A stretch of DNA of 64,000 nt from Bacteroidales bacterium (GCA_016287875.1 JAEEXQ010000006.1:1-64000); one strand, 5' to 3'; counted from the stretch's first letter, positions 10,194-18,525 are shown. The notes: generated from the letters alone by a model not told the origin. Program-made: numbers and translations.

Positions 10194-13100
10194 TACTTTA
10201 TGAGATTCATTATCATTTTACCTATTTCGGAATTCTCGTGCACTCCGGCGAAATCCTCGGCGTGAGGGCCGAAAGCGAATACGGGAACGACTATACCGTT
10301 GTGCCCGGTAGTGGCGAAGTTCACTTTTATGCTATGTGCGGCCAGGTCGCCTTTCAGCAGGGCGAGGCCACCGGTTGCGTGGTCGGCGGTTACGACTACC
10401 AAGGTCTGTCCGTCGCGTGCAGCCCATTCCAGCACATATCCAAGGGTGCGGTCGAAATCGAAGAGCTCTTCGCACACCTGGCCTATCTTGTTGCGGTGGC
10501 CCCAGTCGTCGATCTGGGAACCCTCCACCATCAGGAAGAAACCTTTCTTGTTATCCAGCATCTCTATGGCCTTCCTGGTGCTTTCCAGGAGTATGGGGCC
10601 GCGCTCCTGGACGCCTTTTAGGTCGTATTCGTCATAGAGACCCAGGAACTTGTCGCCGGGGGCGGTAGAAATGGCCTCGAGCTTGTCCACGAATGTGTAT
10701 CCCTTGGCCTTCATCTCTTCCACGAGATTGCGGCCGTCGGAACGGGAAGTCCAGAAATGCAGGCCGCCGCCGCTGATGAAATCCACTCCGGAATCCACGT
10801 ACTGGGCTGCCAGATCCTCTTCCAGCTTGCGGGAGGGGGCGTGGTTGACAAAATCCGCCGGGGTAGCGTCGTTGATGCGGCAGGTAACCGCGAGGCCGGT
10901 CTTCTTGCCGGCACGCTGAGCCTTCTTGAGGGAGGTGTCCATCACATCACCGTCGGGGGTGAGGCCTATGTTGCCGTATTTTGTCTTGATGCCACCGGCA
11001 AGGGCCGCTCCTCCTGCGGGAGAATCGGTCACCAGGCGGTCCAGGGCATAGGTGCGGGAGATCCCGGACACGGGCATACGGTCGAGGTTCAGCTTTCCTC
11101 CGTTCACCACCCACGCGCAGCTTATCTGCTCGAATCCCATTCCGTCGCCGATCAGGAAGATTATGTTCTTGACCTTCTTGCCCTTGGGCTGACGGACATC
11201 CACGGTTTCGTAGGTGTCTTCCTTGGAATAGCGGTCATCATTGCTGAAGTTATAGACCGCGTATTTGGAACGGTTCCTGTCCAGGGAATCGGGCGCGCTC
11301 TGGCGGACTTCCGCATTCCAGCCGCTCATCGATATGTTGGCAGGGCCGCTGCCTTCGGGGAGGGTGCAGGTCACGGTGCGGCTGCTTCCGGGCAGCACGG
11401 CGAAGAAGTTGTCGGACCAGATGGCTCCGGGAATCAGCTGTCCGTCAGAGTCCTTGGCCTTGAGTATGTTCTGGTAGGCTATGACCTCGGAATCGTTCCG
11501 CAGCGTAACGGTATATCTGCGCTTCGAGGCCACGGTCTGCATCTTCAGCTCCGTCCCGGGAAGGGAGGTCACGAAGGACATATCCACATACTTGGAGATG
11601 GGAGTATTGCACCAGTCGGCCTTCTTCCAGGCATATTCGTTATGGCCTGCGGGGACGCAGTAGAAGTTGTCCGCAACGAGCTTTCCGTCCTTGTCCAGCA
11701 GTTCCAGGGCAAGGAAGCAGGGGCCGTCTATATCCTCGAAGACCTTGGCAGGAGAGCGGCGGGAGATGTGTATCAGCTTCTCTTCGCTGCGCTGCAGTTT
11801 GGAGTCGGGTCCGTAGATGCCCAGACGGGCAACATAGTCGGCCGAGGGCACTAGTTCATCTACAGAATAGACCGCCTTGTCGCCATAGTTATATACTAGC
11901 TGCACGGGCGCGCAGGCCTTCTTCGTGCCATAGTATCCCGCCGTGGGCACCAGATACCAGTCGAACTGCTGCCAGTAGAGGGAGGGCCAGGCGGAATTGA
12001 GCATCCACTGCACTATGCCGGTGGTGTTGGGGATGTTGCAGCGGAAGGCTTCGTACATCGCCCGGGTGCCGTCGTAGTCGAGGGCGTGGGCCTTGCGTAT
12101 GAAATCCTCGAACCCTTCGGGAGCACCGTATTCCTCGCTCATCACCTTCACGGCATAGCCCGTATTGTTCATATGGGAAGATGATGCCGTGCAATGGAGG
12201 TCCCAGTTGCCGTCGAGGGGCCACAGATGGTCCTTTCCTACCATCCTCTCCACCGATTCCGCCTGGGGGACGTTCATCCCCACGCCTGTCTCGGTATTGA
12301 AGCCATAGGCTCCTCCGCGTCGGGTATCCAGATACCAGTAATCGGGGCCTACATATTCGTAGGGGCCTTCCATCTTCATTCCGGAAGGGCCGCCGAACTT
12401 GCTGGCGAGGCCCTTGGCGGAGCAGATGTACGGGCGGTATTCCAGCTGCCTGTACCATTTCATATAGCCCTCTTCCAGGCGGGCGTTGGGGATGCGGTCG
12501 GAGCCTGTTCCCCAGCAGATTACGGAAGGATGGTTGCGCATCCAGATGAGCTGGTCGTGCATATAGCGTATGGCCAGGTCCTCGTAGGAGGGCTCGTTGA
12601 TGCAGCCGAAGCCGCTGGTTTCGGGCAGGCCGCAATAATCTTCCCATTCCCACTGACAGCTCCATCCTACCATCGCCATTATCCCGAGGCTGTCGCAGAG
12701 GTCATATACCGAGCCGTCCTTGCTCCAGATGTTCTCGAAGCGGACGCTGTTCAGGCCCATATCGCGGACGAACTGCAGCTGACGGAGGGTGCGGGCGGGA
12801 GTATCCTGCATAAAGATATCGTCGCTCCAGCCGGCAGATTTCACGAAGACCTTGCGGCCGTTGAGCTTGAAGAGGCGGTGGCCCTGGTCATCGATTTCGC
12901 TGGTGATGGACCTGAGGCCGAAGCGGACCCTGCGCTGGTGGGAGACTTTCCCTCCGTTCAGGAAAGATACGGTCAGATTGTAGAGCTCTGGCTTGCCCAT
13001 ATCGTGGCTCCACCAGATGCGGGGTCTGGCTACGGCCTGCTCTACCGTAAATGTCCTGACTTCTCCTGCGGAAAGATCCACCTTGATTTCGAACTGCCCG

Positions 13101-13765
13101 CTGTCATATACGCCGCGGAGTATTCCCGAGACCGGAGCGTCGCTGCGGTTGGCGAGGGTGGCTTCCACGTGTATGGATGCGTTCTTCAGGTCTTCGACCA
13201 TGGGTTTCACGAACACATCTTCCACCTGCACGTCGGGGGTGGAAATCAGTTCCACCTTGCGCCATATGCCCATACTTTCGTCCACCGGGCGGGGGTTCCA
13301 GTCCACATAGCCGTTGTTCAGCGCGGCCTTGGGAGCCTTGAATACACGGACCTTGAGAGTGTTCTGCTTCTTTGCGATGGCAGTTATGTCGAACTCCCTG
13401 ACGCAAAAGGCTCCGATGGTGGTATCCGCCGAAGCGATCCGGGTGCCGTTCACCCAGATATCCGCCGAATAGCTGATTCCCTCGAAACGCAGCACGTGGT
13501 GCTGGCCTTTAGCTGCGGGGAACTTGGTAGTGAATATCCAGGGCGCGTCGAAGAGCGACTTGTCTATCTTGGTATAATGGTCCTCCTCCAGAACGTTCCC
13601 GCCGAACACGCCGGCCTCGTTCAAGGCCCCGGCGACGGTGCAGGGAACGGCAACATCATAACTGCGGCTGCTGCCTTCGCGCTGCATCTTCCAGTCTTTC
13701 AGGTCGGCAGCGTTGCCGAGGGCGCACAGCAACAAAACGGAAATGGAATAAAGGATCTTTTTCAT
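10193..13765 (-). CDS. GH2 exo-beta-D-glucosaminidase-like enzyme fused to alkaline phosphatase
   Basis: This 1190-residue secreted protein joins two complete enzymes. Residues 1-20 are a signal peptide. Residues about 21-860 form a GH2 protein with sugar-binding, Ig-like and TIM-barrel domains. The acid/base motif is GSD at 421-423 and the nucleophile motif NTETG has Glu492. The GSD motif, rather than the usual Asn-Glu, marks the exo-beta-D-glucosaminidase (CsxA-like) group. Residues about 863-1190 form an alkaline phosphatase. IIFLIGDGMG gives metal ligand Asp874, TDSPAGG gives nucleophile Ser915, and VEGSQIDDWGH, TADHATG and TTGHNG supply further metal ligands. The reading frame is uninterrupted across the join. 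It is placed between the ROK kinase and the GH20 gene. Both activities are expected in the periplasm or on the surface. Confidence 0.9.
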   Translation of the reverse strand: MKKILYSISVLLLCALGNAADLKDWKMQREGSSRSYDVAVPCTVAGALNEAGVFGGNVLEEDHYTKIDKSLFDAPWIFTTKFPAAKGQHHVLRFEGISYSADIWVNGTRIASADTTIGAFCVREFDITAIAKKQNTLKVRVFKAPKAALNNGYVDWNPRPVDESMGIWRKVELISTPDVQVEDVFVKPMVEDLKNASIHVEATLANRSDAPVSGILRGVYDSGQFEIKVDLSAGEVRTFTVEQAVARPRIWWSHDMGKPELYNLTVSFLNGGKVSHQRRVRFGLRSITSEIDDQGHRLFKLNGRKVFVKSAGWSDDIFMQDTPARTLRQLQFVRDMGLNSVRFENIWSKDGSVYDLCDSLGIMAMVGWSCQWEWEDYCGLPETSGFGCINEPSYEDLAIRYMHDQLIWMRNHPSVICWGTGSDRIPNARLEEGYMKWYRQLEYRPYICSAKGLASKFGGPSGMKMEGPYEYVGPDYWYLDTRRGGAYGFNTETGVGMNVPQAESVERMVGKDHLWPLDGNWDLHCTASSSHMNNTGYAVKVMSEEYGAPEGFEDFIRKAHALDYDGTRAMYEAFRCNIPNTTGIVQWMLNSAWPSLYWQQFDWYLVPTAGYYGTKKACAPVQLVYNYGDKAVYSVDELVPSADYVARLGIYGPDSKLQRSEEKLIHISRRSPAKVFEDIDGPCFLALELLDKDGKLVADNFYCVPAGHNEYAWKKADWCNTPISKYVDMSFVTSLPGTELKMQTVASKRRYTVTLRNDSEVIAYQNILKAKDSDGQLIPGAIWSDNFFAVLPGSSRTVTCTLPEGSGPANISMSGWNAEVRQSAPDSLDRNRSKYAVYNFSNDDRYSKEDTYETVDVRQPKGKKVKNIIFLIGDGMGFEQISCAWVVNGGKLNLDRMPVSGISRTYALDRLVTDSPAGGAALAGGIKTKYGNIGLTPDGDVMDTSLKKAQRAGKKTGLAVTCRINDATPADFVNHAPSRKLEEDLAAQYVDSGVDFISGGGLHFWTSRSDGRNLVEEMKAKGYTFVDKLEAISTAPGDKFLGLYDEYDLKGVQERGPILLESTRKAIEMLDNKKGFFLMVEGSQIDDWGHRNKIGQVCEELFDFDRTLGYVLEWAARDGQTLVVVTADHATGGLALLKGDLAAHSIKVNFATTGHNGIVVPVFAFGPHAEDFAGVHENSEIGKMIMNLIK

Positions 13766-13769
13766 AATG

Positions 13770-14594
13770 TCACTTTAGCAATGAAGCTCCCAGCAGAGGA
13801 ATGTCGGCATCCGGCATCACGTGCAGCTCGAGTTTTTCGAGAAGATTGGGATACATATAATTCTCCTTGAGGGAGAGCATCATAGACTCTTTGAAATATT
13901 TGCTTGATTGGGAAAGTCCGCCGCCTATTATCAGGCAGTCGGGATCGTAAGCATAGAGCACGGCTGCAAGGAACCTGCCCAGATGTCCGCCGAATTCGCG
14001 GAAGAGCCCGAGGGCCGCTGCATCGCCTGCTTCGGCGGCGGTAAAAGCGTCGAAGGGAGTAGTTCCCCTGTCGGTGAAGAATTTCTTGGAGCAATAGGTC
14101 TCGTAGATATCGTCTCCGTATGCGATGGAGCCCATCTCTCCGGCTCCGCAATTGGCTCCTACAAGAAGATTGCCGTCCGCGACTATGCCCACGCCGGTGC
14201 CTGTGCCGAGGGTGATGCCCACTACCATCGAGTGCTCCTTGGGCAGCCTGGCGGCTGCACCCAGCACGAAGCAGTTGGCATCGTTGTTTATGGCTGTGGG
14301 AAGATGGTAGCGGAACTCCATTTTCTCTTTGAGCGGGACAACATCCCACGAAGGAATGTTCGCTGCGTTATAGACTATTCCTTTGGCGGAATCCACCAAG
14401 GTAGGCACTCCCACCCCAATACGTTCGACCTCGGGGTTGATGATCTGGCTTATCTTGCTATATAGATATATAAGGGTCTCTTCCTGGGTAGCCCCTTTGC
14501 TGAAAGAAGGGACGCTTATCTTCTTGATTATCTCCTTGCCCTCTACGAGGCCGAGATTGATAGTGGTTCCACCTATATCAATTCCTAGAATCAT
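13770..14594 (-). CDS. ROK family sugar kinase
   Basis: This 274-residue protein starts with MILGIDIGGTT, the ATP-binding phosphate loop of ROK sugar kinases, and contains the substrate segment NNDANCF. I chose the ATG at 14594 because upstream extension gives non-conserved sequence across the promoter. The usual ROK zinc motif (CxCGxxGC) and its His ligand are absent. In their place stands GEMGSIAYGDDIYETYCS, a variant I recall from Bacteroidales ROK proteins. It probably phosphorylates the monosaccharide released by the locus, such as GlcNAc, GlcN or glucose; the substrate is not determined by the sequence. It is the first gene of the operon running to the window start. Confidence 0.88.
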   Translation of the reverse strand: MILGIDIGGTTINLGLVEGKEIIKKISVPSFSKGATQEETLIYLYSKISQIINPEVERIGVGVPTLVDSAKGIVYNAANIPSWDVVPLKEKMEFRYHLPTAINNDANCFVLGAAARLPKEHSMVVGITLGTGTGVGIVADGNLLVGANCGAGEMGSIAYGDDIYETYCSKKFFTDRGTTPFDAFTAAEAGDAAALGLFREFGGHLGRFLAAVLYAYDPDCLIIGGGLSQSSKYFKESMMLSLKENYMYPNLLEKLELHVMPDADIPLLGASLLK

Positions 14595-14603
14595 TGCGGT
14601 TAT

Positions 14604-14627
14604 CAGTGTGTGTACACTGCAAAAATA
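14604..14627 (-). promoter_or_regulatory. Promoter and putative operator of the ROK-GH2-GH20-SusC/D operon
   Basis: On the minus strand a TATTTTTG box (positions 14627 to 14620) matches the Bacteroidota -7 consensus TAnnTTTG. Directly downstream lies the inverted repeat CAGTGT-4-ACACTG (14604-14619), which would cover the transcription start. The ROK start codon follows 25 bases after the box. A palindrome at the start site is a natural place for repression by the adjacent XylR-like regulator; that link is inference. Confidence 0.5.
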
Positions 14628-14664
14628 CTGATTGTGGATTCGAAATGGTGCGAGATATGCGTAT

Positions 14665-15828
14665 TTATACACTCAATTTGCGCAATTCTCTTTTTCGGAA
14701 CTCGGAGGGGGTGCAGCCTTTCACGGCCAGGAAGCGACGGGAGATGCTTTTGGTGTCCGGTTCGTCCAGGCGGGCGGCTATCTCGGCGATGGAGTCGTTG
14801 CTTTCCAGCAGAAGCTGGGCGAAACGATCCATCCTCAAAACCGTAATGTATTGATATATAGGGCTTCCAGTTTCTTTCAGGAAACGCTGTTCCAGCAGCC
14901 TGCGCGACATAGGCACGACCTTAAGTACGTCGGTCACCATAATCTTGCGGTCGATGTTGGCGCTTATGTACTGCAGTGCGGCAAGCACCGCGCTGTCTTT
15001 TGTGGCAAAAACATTCGAGGACATCCTGGACACTATGTTGGTCGGGCGTAGCACTATGTCCTTCCCTTTATAAGAATGGTCCTTCACCATCCTCGCCGCC
15101 ATCGCCGCCGCCTCGTATCCGCCACGCTCTATGTCCACGTTGATGGACGACAGCGTAGGGGCGGACATATTGCAGAGTATCTCGTCGTTATCTACCCCTA
15201 TTATGGCCACCTCCGCCGGAATCTTGTATCCCACGGCATTGCAGGCCTGGAGCAGCACGTTTCCCTGGTTGTCGTCGCAGGCCATTATGGCTATGGGCTT
15301 GGGGAGGGAGCGGAGCCAATCTCCCAGGCCGGAATAATCGGAATACCACAGGCTGTCTATATGCTGGCGGTCGTTCACGAAGATTTGCTTCACCCCGGCC
15401 TTCTGCAGGGCCTTGCAGAAGCCATCGCATCGCTCTTCCGACCAGCAGACGCCCTTGTATCCCAGGAAAGCGAAATTCTGGAATCCCCTGGACAGGAAGC
15501 GCTTGGCCGCCATCGCGCCTGTGGAATCGTAGTCGGCGGTGATGTTGGGGATGCTGTCGAACTTGCGTATGTAGTCCTGCGCTATGGCCACGATGCCGTT
15601 CTTGCGGAAGAGGCTGACGTCGTCGTCGGGATCGAACTGGGCTATCACCACGTCCGCCTGCCACTGCACGGCCCATTCCACCAGGCCCTCGATCCCTATG
15701 TCACGCTTGAAGATAGGTGGCATCTTGCACACCACCCAGGGTTCCGTCTCCTTGGAATAATCCAGGATACCGCGGAGCAGACGGTAGGCGAACTGCTCCG
15801 TAAAGTCAGTGATGAACAGCAGACGCAT
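14665..15828 (-). CDS. XylR-like transcriptional regulator (LacI-type sensor plus AraC DNA-binding domain)
   Basis: This 387-residue protein has a periplasmic-binding-protein-like sensor (about residues 1-280). Typical LacI/XylR segments are present, such as IMACDDNQGNVLLQAC and VAIIGVDNDEILCNMSAPTLSSI. It is followed by an AraC-type pair of helix-turn-helix motifs (about 285-385, ending GCTPSEFRKREL). This order is that of the XylR family, which senses a sugar in the cytoplasm. It is the only regulator in the locus; there is no hybrid two-component or ECF sigma/anti-sigma pair. It follows the phosphatase gene by three bases and precedes the ROK promoter by about 70 bases. Confidence 0.9.
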   Translation of the reverse strand: MRLLFITDFTEQFAYRLLRGILDYSKETEPWVVCKMPPIFKRDIGIEGLVEWAVQWQADVVIAQFDPDDDVSLFRKNGIVAIAQDYIRKFDSIPNITADYDSTGAMAAKRFLSRGFQNFAFLGYKGVCWSEERCDGFCKALQKAGVKQIFVNDRQHIDSLWYSDYSGLGDWLRSLPKPIAIMACDDNQGNVLLQACNAVGYKIPAEVAIIGVDNDEILCNMSAPTLSSINVDIERGGYEAAAMAARMVKDHSYKGKDIVLRPTNIVSRMSSNVFATKDSAVLAALQYISANIDRKIMVTDVLKVVPMSRRLLEQRFLKETGSPIYQYITVLRMDRFAQLLLESNDSIAEIAARLDEPDTKSISRRFLAVKGCTPSEFRKRELRKLSV

Positions 15829-15831
15829 AAC

Positions 15832-17790
15832 CTAGAGATTGTCGAAATGGATCTTGTACAGTTTCGAAGTAGTGTCATCCCCCACCCATACGCAGGAATT
15901 CGCGTGATCGACATAGATTCCTTCGCCATTGTCGATGAAGGGTACGGGCCAGCTGAGCAGGACCTCGCCTTCGGGGTTGCACATATTGAGGGTACGGTTG
16001 ATGCTGTCGGCTATCCAGAGTTTGTTGCGGACGGGATCGTAGTACAGGTCGGCTATCTCCTTGGTGCCCACGAGTTCGGTGCGGGAAACGACTCCGTCCT
16101 TGAGCGAATACTTCACGAGCAGATTGGGCTTGCGCTGGTTGCCCAGGAAAAGCATACCATCCTTGTACCAGCTCACCCCTTCCAGACCGGAATTGGTGTT
16201 TAAGCCCGCATCCTGCAAGGTGAACACAAGCTGGTCGTCGGTGTAATCCGGGGCGCTGAGGCGGCGCAGCTCCTGCTTGCCTTCCACTATATAATAGACA
16301 TCCTTGGTGCCGGGATCCACCGTCACCCCTTCGCAGTCCAGCCAGCCGGAGGATACGAAGAACTTGCGGGATTCGCCGGAGGGGCTCACGTACCAGATTC
16401 CGTTCTCGTCGGATGCGGCGAGGAAGCCCTTTCCGTCCGGAGCCTGGCACACACCGGAAACCTCCGGCACGGAGGTGGCGACTTCTTCTTCGACCTCCCC
16501 CATCACGGGATGATATGCGATAGCCTGCTTGACATCTTCCCATTTGTAGTAGGGACCTCCGTCGAGGGTGATAAGGCTGGTCTCGCGTTCGTTCAGGTAG
16601 AATTTCACCAGCACTTCTCCCCCGCGGTTGCGGAAGAAGATCATCTGCAGGTTGCAGGCGAAGGGGCTGTACAGATATCCGGGCCAATCCAGGCAGGTCT
16701 TGGCGCTGCGGCGCTCCGCCACTCCTTTTACGCCCAGCCGGGAAGAAATAGCCAGCAGCTGGTATTCGTGGCCGAAGCGCAGGTCGGCGGCGATGTCCCC
16801 GCCGGCGATGGCCTCATCCGCCTTGGTCACAATGTCATCTACCAGAAGCTGGACCGGCTGCATACGCTCGTCTCCCCACTCCACCGAATTGCACTGGCGG
16901 AGATACAGGTCCATCGAGATGTTCTGGGCGTACCAGTACAGGTCGTCCTCGGAGAATATCCTGAGCATCGAATCGTCCATATAATAGGATCCGCGGATGG
17001 CAGCGATGTCGAAGGTCTTGCGCATCGTGAGTACCGGATCCGTCATTATGCCGCGGGCGGCGGCAGGGTCGGTGAACAGCCTTTTCATGAATGCGGCCGT
17101 GTCCGGGACGTGCCTGCGGGCCTGCTCGTCGAGGAGTTTCCGGACGGATTTCTGGGTGTATCTGCTGTCTTCGGTGCTGCAGATCTTCATAAAGTGTTCG
17201 CCGGTGTCCCAGCTCATATCCAGCCCAGGCTCGCGGGAGAGGAGTTCTCCGGTAAATGCGGACATACTTACCAGGCAGCGCGGCACTATGCTGGAGATGG
17301 CCCTGACCTTGCGTCCGCGGCCGTGGAAGACGCTCTTGTATTTAGAGTACATCCTGCCGGCAATCTGGCGGTGCTCCTCGGCTCCGCGCGGAGTAAGACG
17401 GCCGTCCATCCCTGCGTGCAGTTCCACTATCTCCTTTATCTGGTCGAAAGTCTTTTCTCCTTCGGGAGTAAGAAGCCCGGCCTCCTGGAGCGCCCCGAAC
17501 TCTTTCATCAGCCGGGGATAGCTGTCCCTGGCCCACGCATTACGGGAGCCGTGACGGCCGTAGTGACTGATGTAGAAGGGCTTGTAGCCGCGAGGGGCCG
17601 GAGTCTCCTCCGTGGGGAGGTACTCGTAAGGGTTGGTGTTGATCCCGGCCCTCTGAAGGTTCTCGTGGATATGCCGGACTATCTCGGGATTCTTGGGTTC
17701 CTGAGGATTCTTAGGCTCCTGTGCTACGGCGCTTTGGCTGCCTAGAATCACCGAGAGCAAGAAGTAAGTGATTAAGATTGGTGTTATCAT
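15832..17790 (-). CDS. Histidine acid phosphatase (phytase-like) fused to SdiA-regulated-type beta-propeller
   Basis: This 652-residue secreted protein has a signal peptide ending near residue 23 and a short repeat QEPKNPQEPKNPE. Then comes a branch-2 histidine phosphatase domain (about 55-440). The catalytic motif is RHGSR with His80, and FGHEYQLL supplies the C-terminal catalytic His-Glu pair. Residues about 445-652 look like the SdiA-regulated or esterase-like-phytase beta-propeller, with strands such as LDCEGVTVDPGTKDVYYIVEG and SGLEGVSWYKDGMLFLGN. The domain pair suggests release of phosphate from a phosphorylated polyol or sugar such as an inositol phosphate; the substrate is unproven. 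It lies three bases upstream of the regulator gene, so the two are probably co-transcribed. Confidence 0.85.
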   Translation of the reverse strand: MITPILITYFLLSVILGSQSAVAQEPKNPQEPKNPEIVRHIHENLQRAGINTNPYEYLPTEETPAPRGYKPFYISHYGRHGSRNAWARDSYPRLMKEFGALQEAGLLTPEGEKTFDQIKEIVELHAGMDGRLTPRGAEEHRQIAGRMYSKYKSVFHGRGRKVRAISSIVPRCLVSMSAFTGELLSREPGLDMSWDTGEHFMKICSTEDSRYTQKSVRKLLDEQARRHVPDTAAFMKRLFTDPAAARGIMTDPVLTMRKTFDIAAIRGSYYMDDSMLRIFSEDDLYWYAQNISMDLYLRQCNSVEWGDERMQPVQLLVDDIVTKADEAIAGGDIAADLRFGHEYQLLAISSRLGVKGVAERRSAKTCLDWPGYLYSPFACNLQMIFFRNRGGEVLVKFYLNERETSLITLDGGPYYKWEDVKQAIAYHPVMGEVEEEVATSVPEVSGVCQAPDGKGFLAASDENGIWYVSPSGESRKFFVSSGWLDCEGVTVDPGTKDVYYIVEGKQELRRLSAPDYTDDQLVFTLQDAGLNTNSGLEGVSWYKDGMLFLGNQRKPNLLVKYSLKDGVVSRTELVGTKEIADLYYDPVRNKLWIADSINRTLNMCNPEGEVLLSWPVPFIDNGEGIYVDHANSCVWVGDDTTSKLYKIHFDNL

Positions 17791-17829
17791 GATTTGAGTG
17801 GAGGGGGGATGTAGAGTAGGGGTTGGGAA

Positions 17830-17878
17830 TTGGGGTTGGGGTTGGGGTTGGGGTTGGGGTTGGTGAGGTTGGGGTTGG
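17830..17878 (+). repeat. TTGGGG tandem repeat, G-quadruplex-prone
   Basis: Five perfect TTGGGG units occupy 17830-17859, followed by a broken unit and one more TTGGGG. More GGGGTT and GGGTT runs flank it. At least six G4 tracts with two-base loops can fold into an intramolecular G-quadruplex on the plus strand. The tract lies 40-90 bases upstream of the phosphatase start codon, on the template side, so the mRNA leader would carry CCCCAA repeats. Confidence 0.9.
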
Positions 17879-17938
17879 TGTGGGCTATGGGGTTAGCTGG
17901 TGAGGTGGGCGTGGGGTGGGCGGGGTGCGGTTTTTCGC

Positions 17939-17946
17939 GCAATATA
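17939..17946 (-). promoter_or_regulatory. Possible -7 box for the phosphatase-regulator operon
   Basis: Read leftwards the sequence is TATATTGC, one change from TAnnTTTG, in an AT-rich island within GC-rich repeats. It would give a leader of about 150 bases that includes the CCCCAA repeats. This is a weak call from one near-match. Confidence 0.3.
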
Positions 17947-18070
17947 CGAAATAATCCCACAATTTGCGAACAATACTCCCTACCAACCCCTGTGATACAC
18001 GTATATCATCCGCCGTTCCCGCCCTTCCCATGCCCGACCTTTCCGGGATTCCATTTCGTGGGGCCCGGTC

Positions 18071-18105
18071 GGGCAAGGTCTAATTTCGTGGTGGGGACCT
18101 TGCCC
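18071..18105. repeat. Inverted repeat with 10-base arms
   Basis: GGGCAAGGTC (18071-18080) and GACCTTGCCC (18096-18105) are perfect reverse complements around a 15-base spacer. A TTTCGTGG motif occurs both just before the left arm and in the spacer. There is no T-run, so it is not a standard terminator. Confidence 0.7.
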
Positions 18106-18261
18106 ATCAGAACCCCATGGAGGGGCGGTGCTGAGGGCGGTGAAGCAGCGAAGAGGGCAAGGGGCAGCGAAGATGACCAGGGGCACACAAGGCGGCCGGT
18201 ACCGTGAGGGCCCCGGCCGAAGCGCCAGTTCAGAACGCCAGTTCGGCTGCGCGACGTGGAA

Positions 18262-18353
18262 TTCCGTAACCAAAAAGGCGGGGTTTTGGTTACCGATGGG
18301 GTTTGCAGACAGTTCCGTAACCAAAAAGGGCGGTTTTTGGTTACGGATGGGGT
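18262..18353. repeat. Two direct copies of a 41-base hairpin unit
   Basis: Copies at 18262-18302 and 18313-18353 (period 51) each begin TTCCGTAACCAAAAA and end with GATGGGGT. Copy 2 folds perfectly: CCGTAACCAAAAA (18315-18327) pairs with TTTTTGGTTACGG (18334-18346) over a six-base loop. Copy 1 has a 12-base stem with one mismatch. Neither is followed by a T-run, so they look like a paired repetitive extragenic element rather than a terminator. Confidence 0.85.
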
Positions 18354-18419
18354 GCGACAACGCGTGGTGGCGGGGCGAGGTGACGCGTGGTAGTGGGGTG
18401 CGGAAAGGCGGGGCGGAAG

Positions 18420-18525
18420 AACGGCCAGCGGAACGGCCAACGGCGGAACGACCAGCGGCGGAACGGCCAACGGCGGAACGACCAGCGGCGGAACGGCCAG
18501 AGTCAAGGCCAAAGGCGGAACGGCC
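18420..18525. repeat. 15-base tandem repeats next to the antiporter gene
   Basis: Units of the form CGGCGGAACGRCCAR recur head to tail, alternating so that a 30-base period is also visible, then decay through AGTCAAGGCC variants. The repeats stop at the stop codon of the nhaC-like gene, whose last codons are themselves in GC-rich purine-biased repeats. Replication slippage is the likely origin. Confidence 0.85.

Noticed and set aside
14595..14672. Upstream extension of the ROK kinase by 26 residues
   Set aside because: The extension crosses the promoter box and palindrome, and ROK proteins start at the phosphate loop.
17830..17878. Telomere or linear replicon end
   Set aside because: The repeat is internal to the sequence between normal bacterial genes; only six units are present.
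18315..18346. Terminator of the antiporter gene
   Set aside because: The stem is strong but no T-run follows on either strand.
18420..18525. Possible CRISPR array
   Set aside because: The repeats are 15 bases, head to tail, without unique spacers, and no cas genes are nearby.
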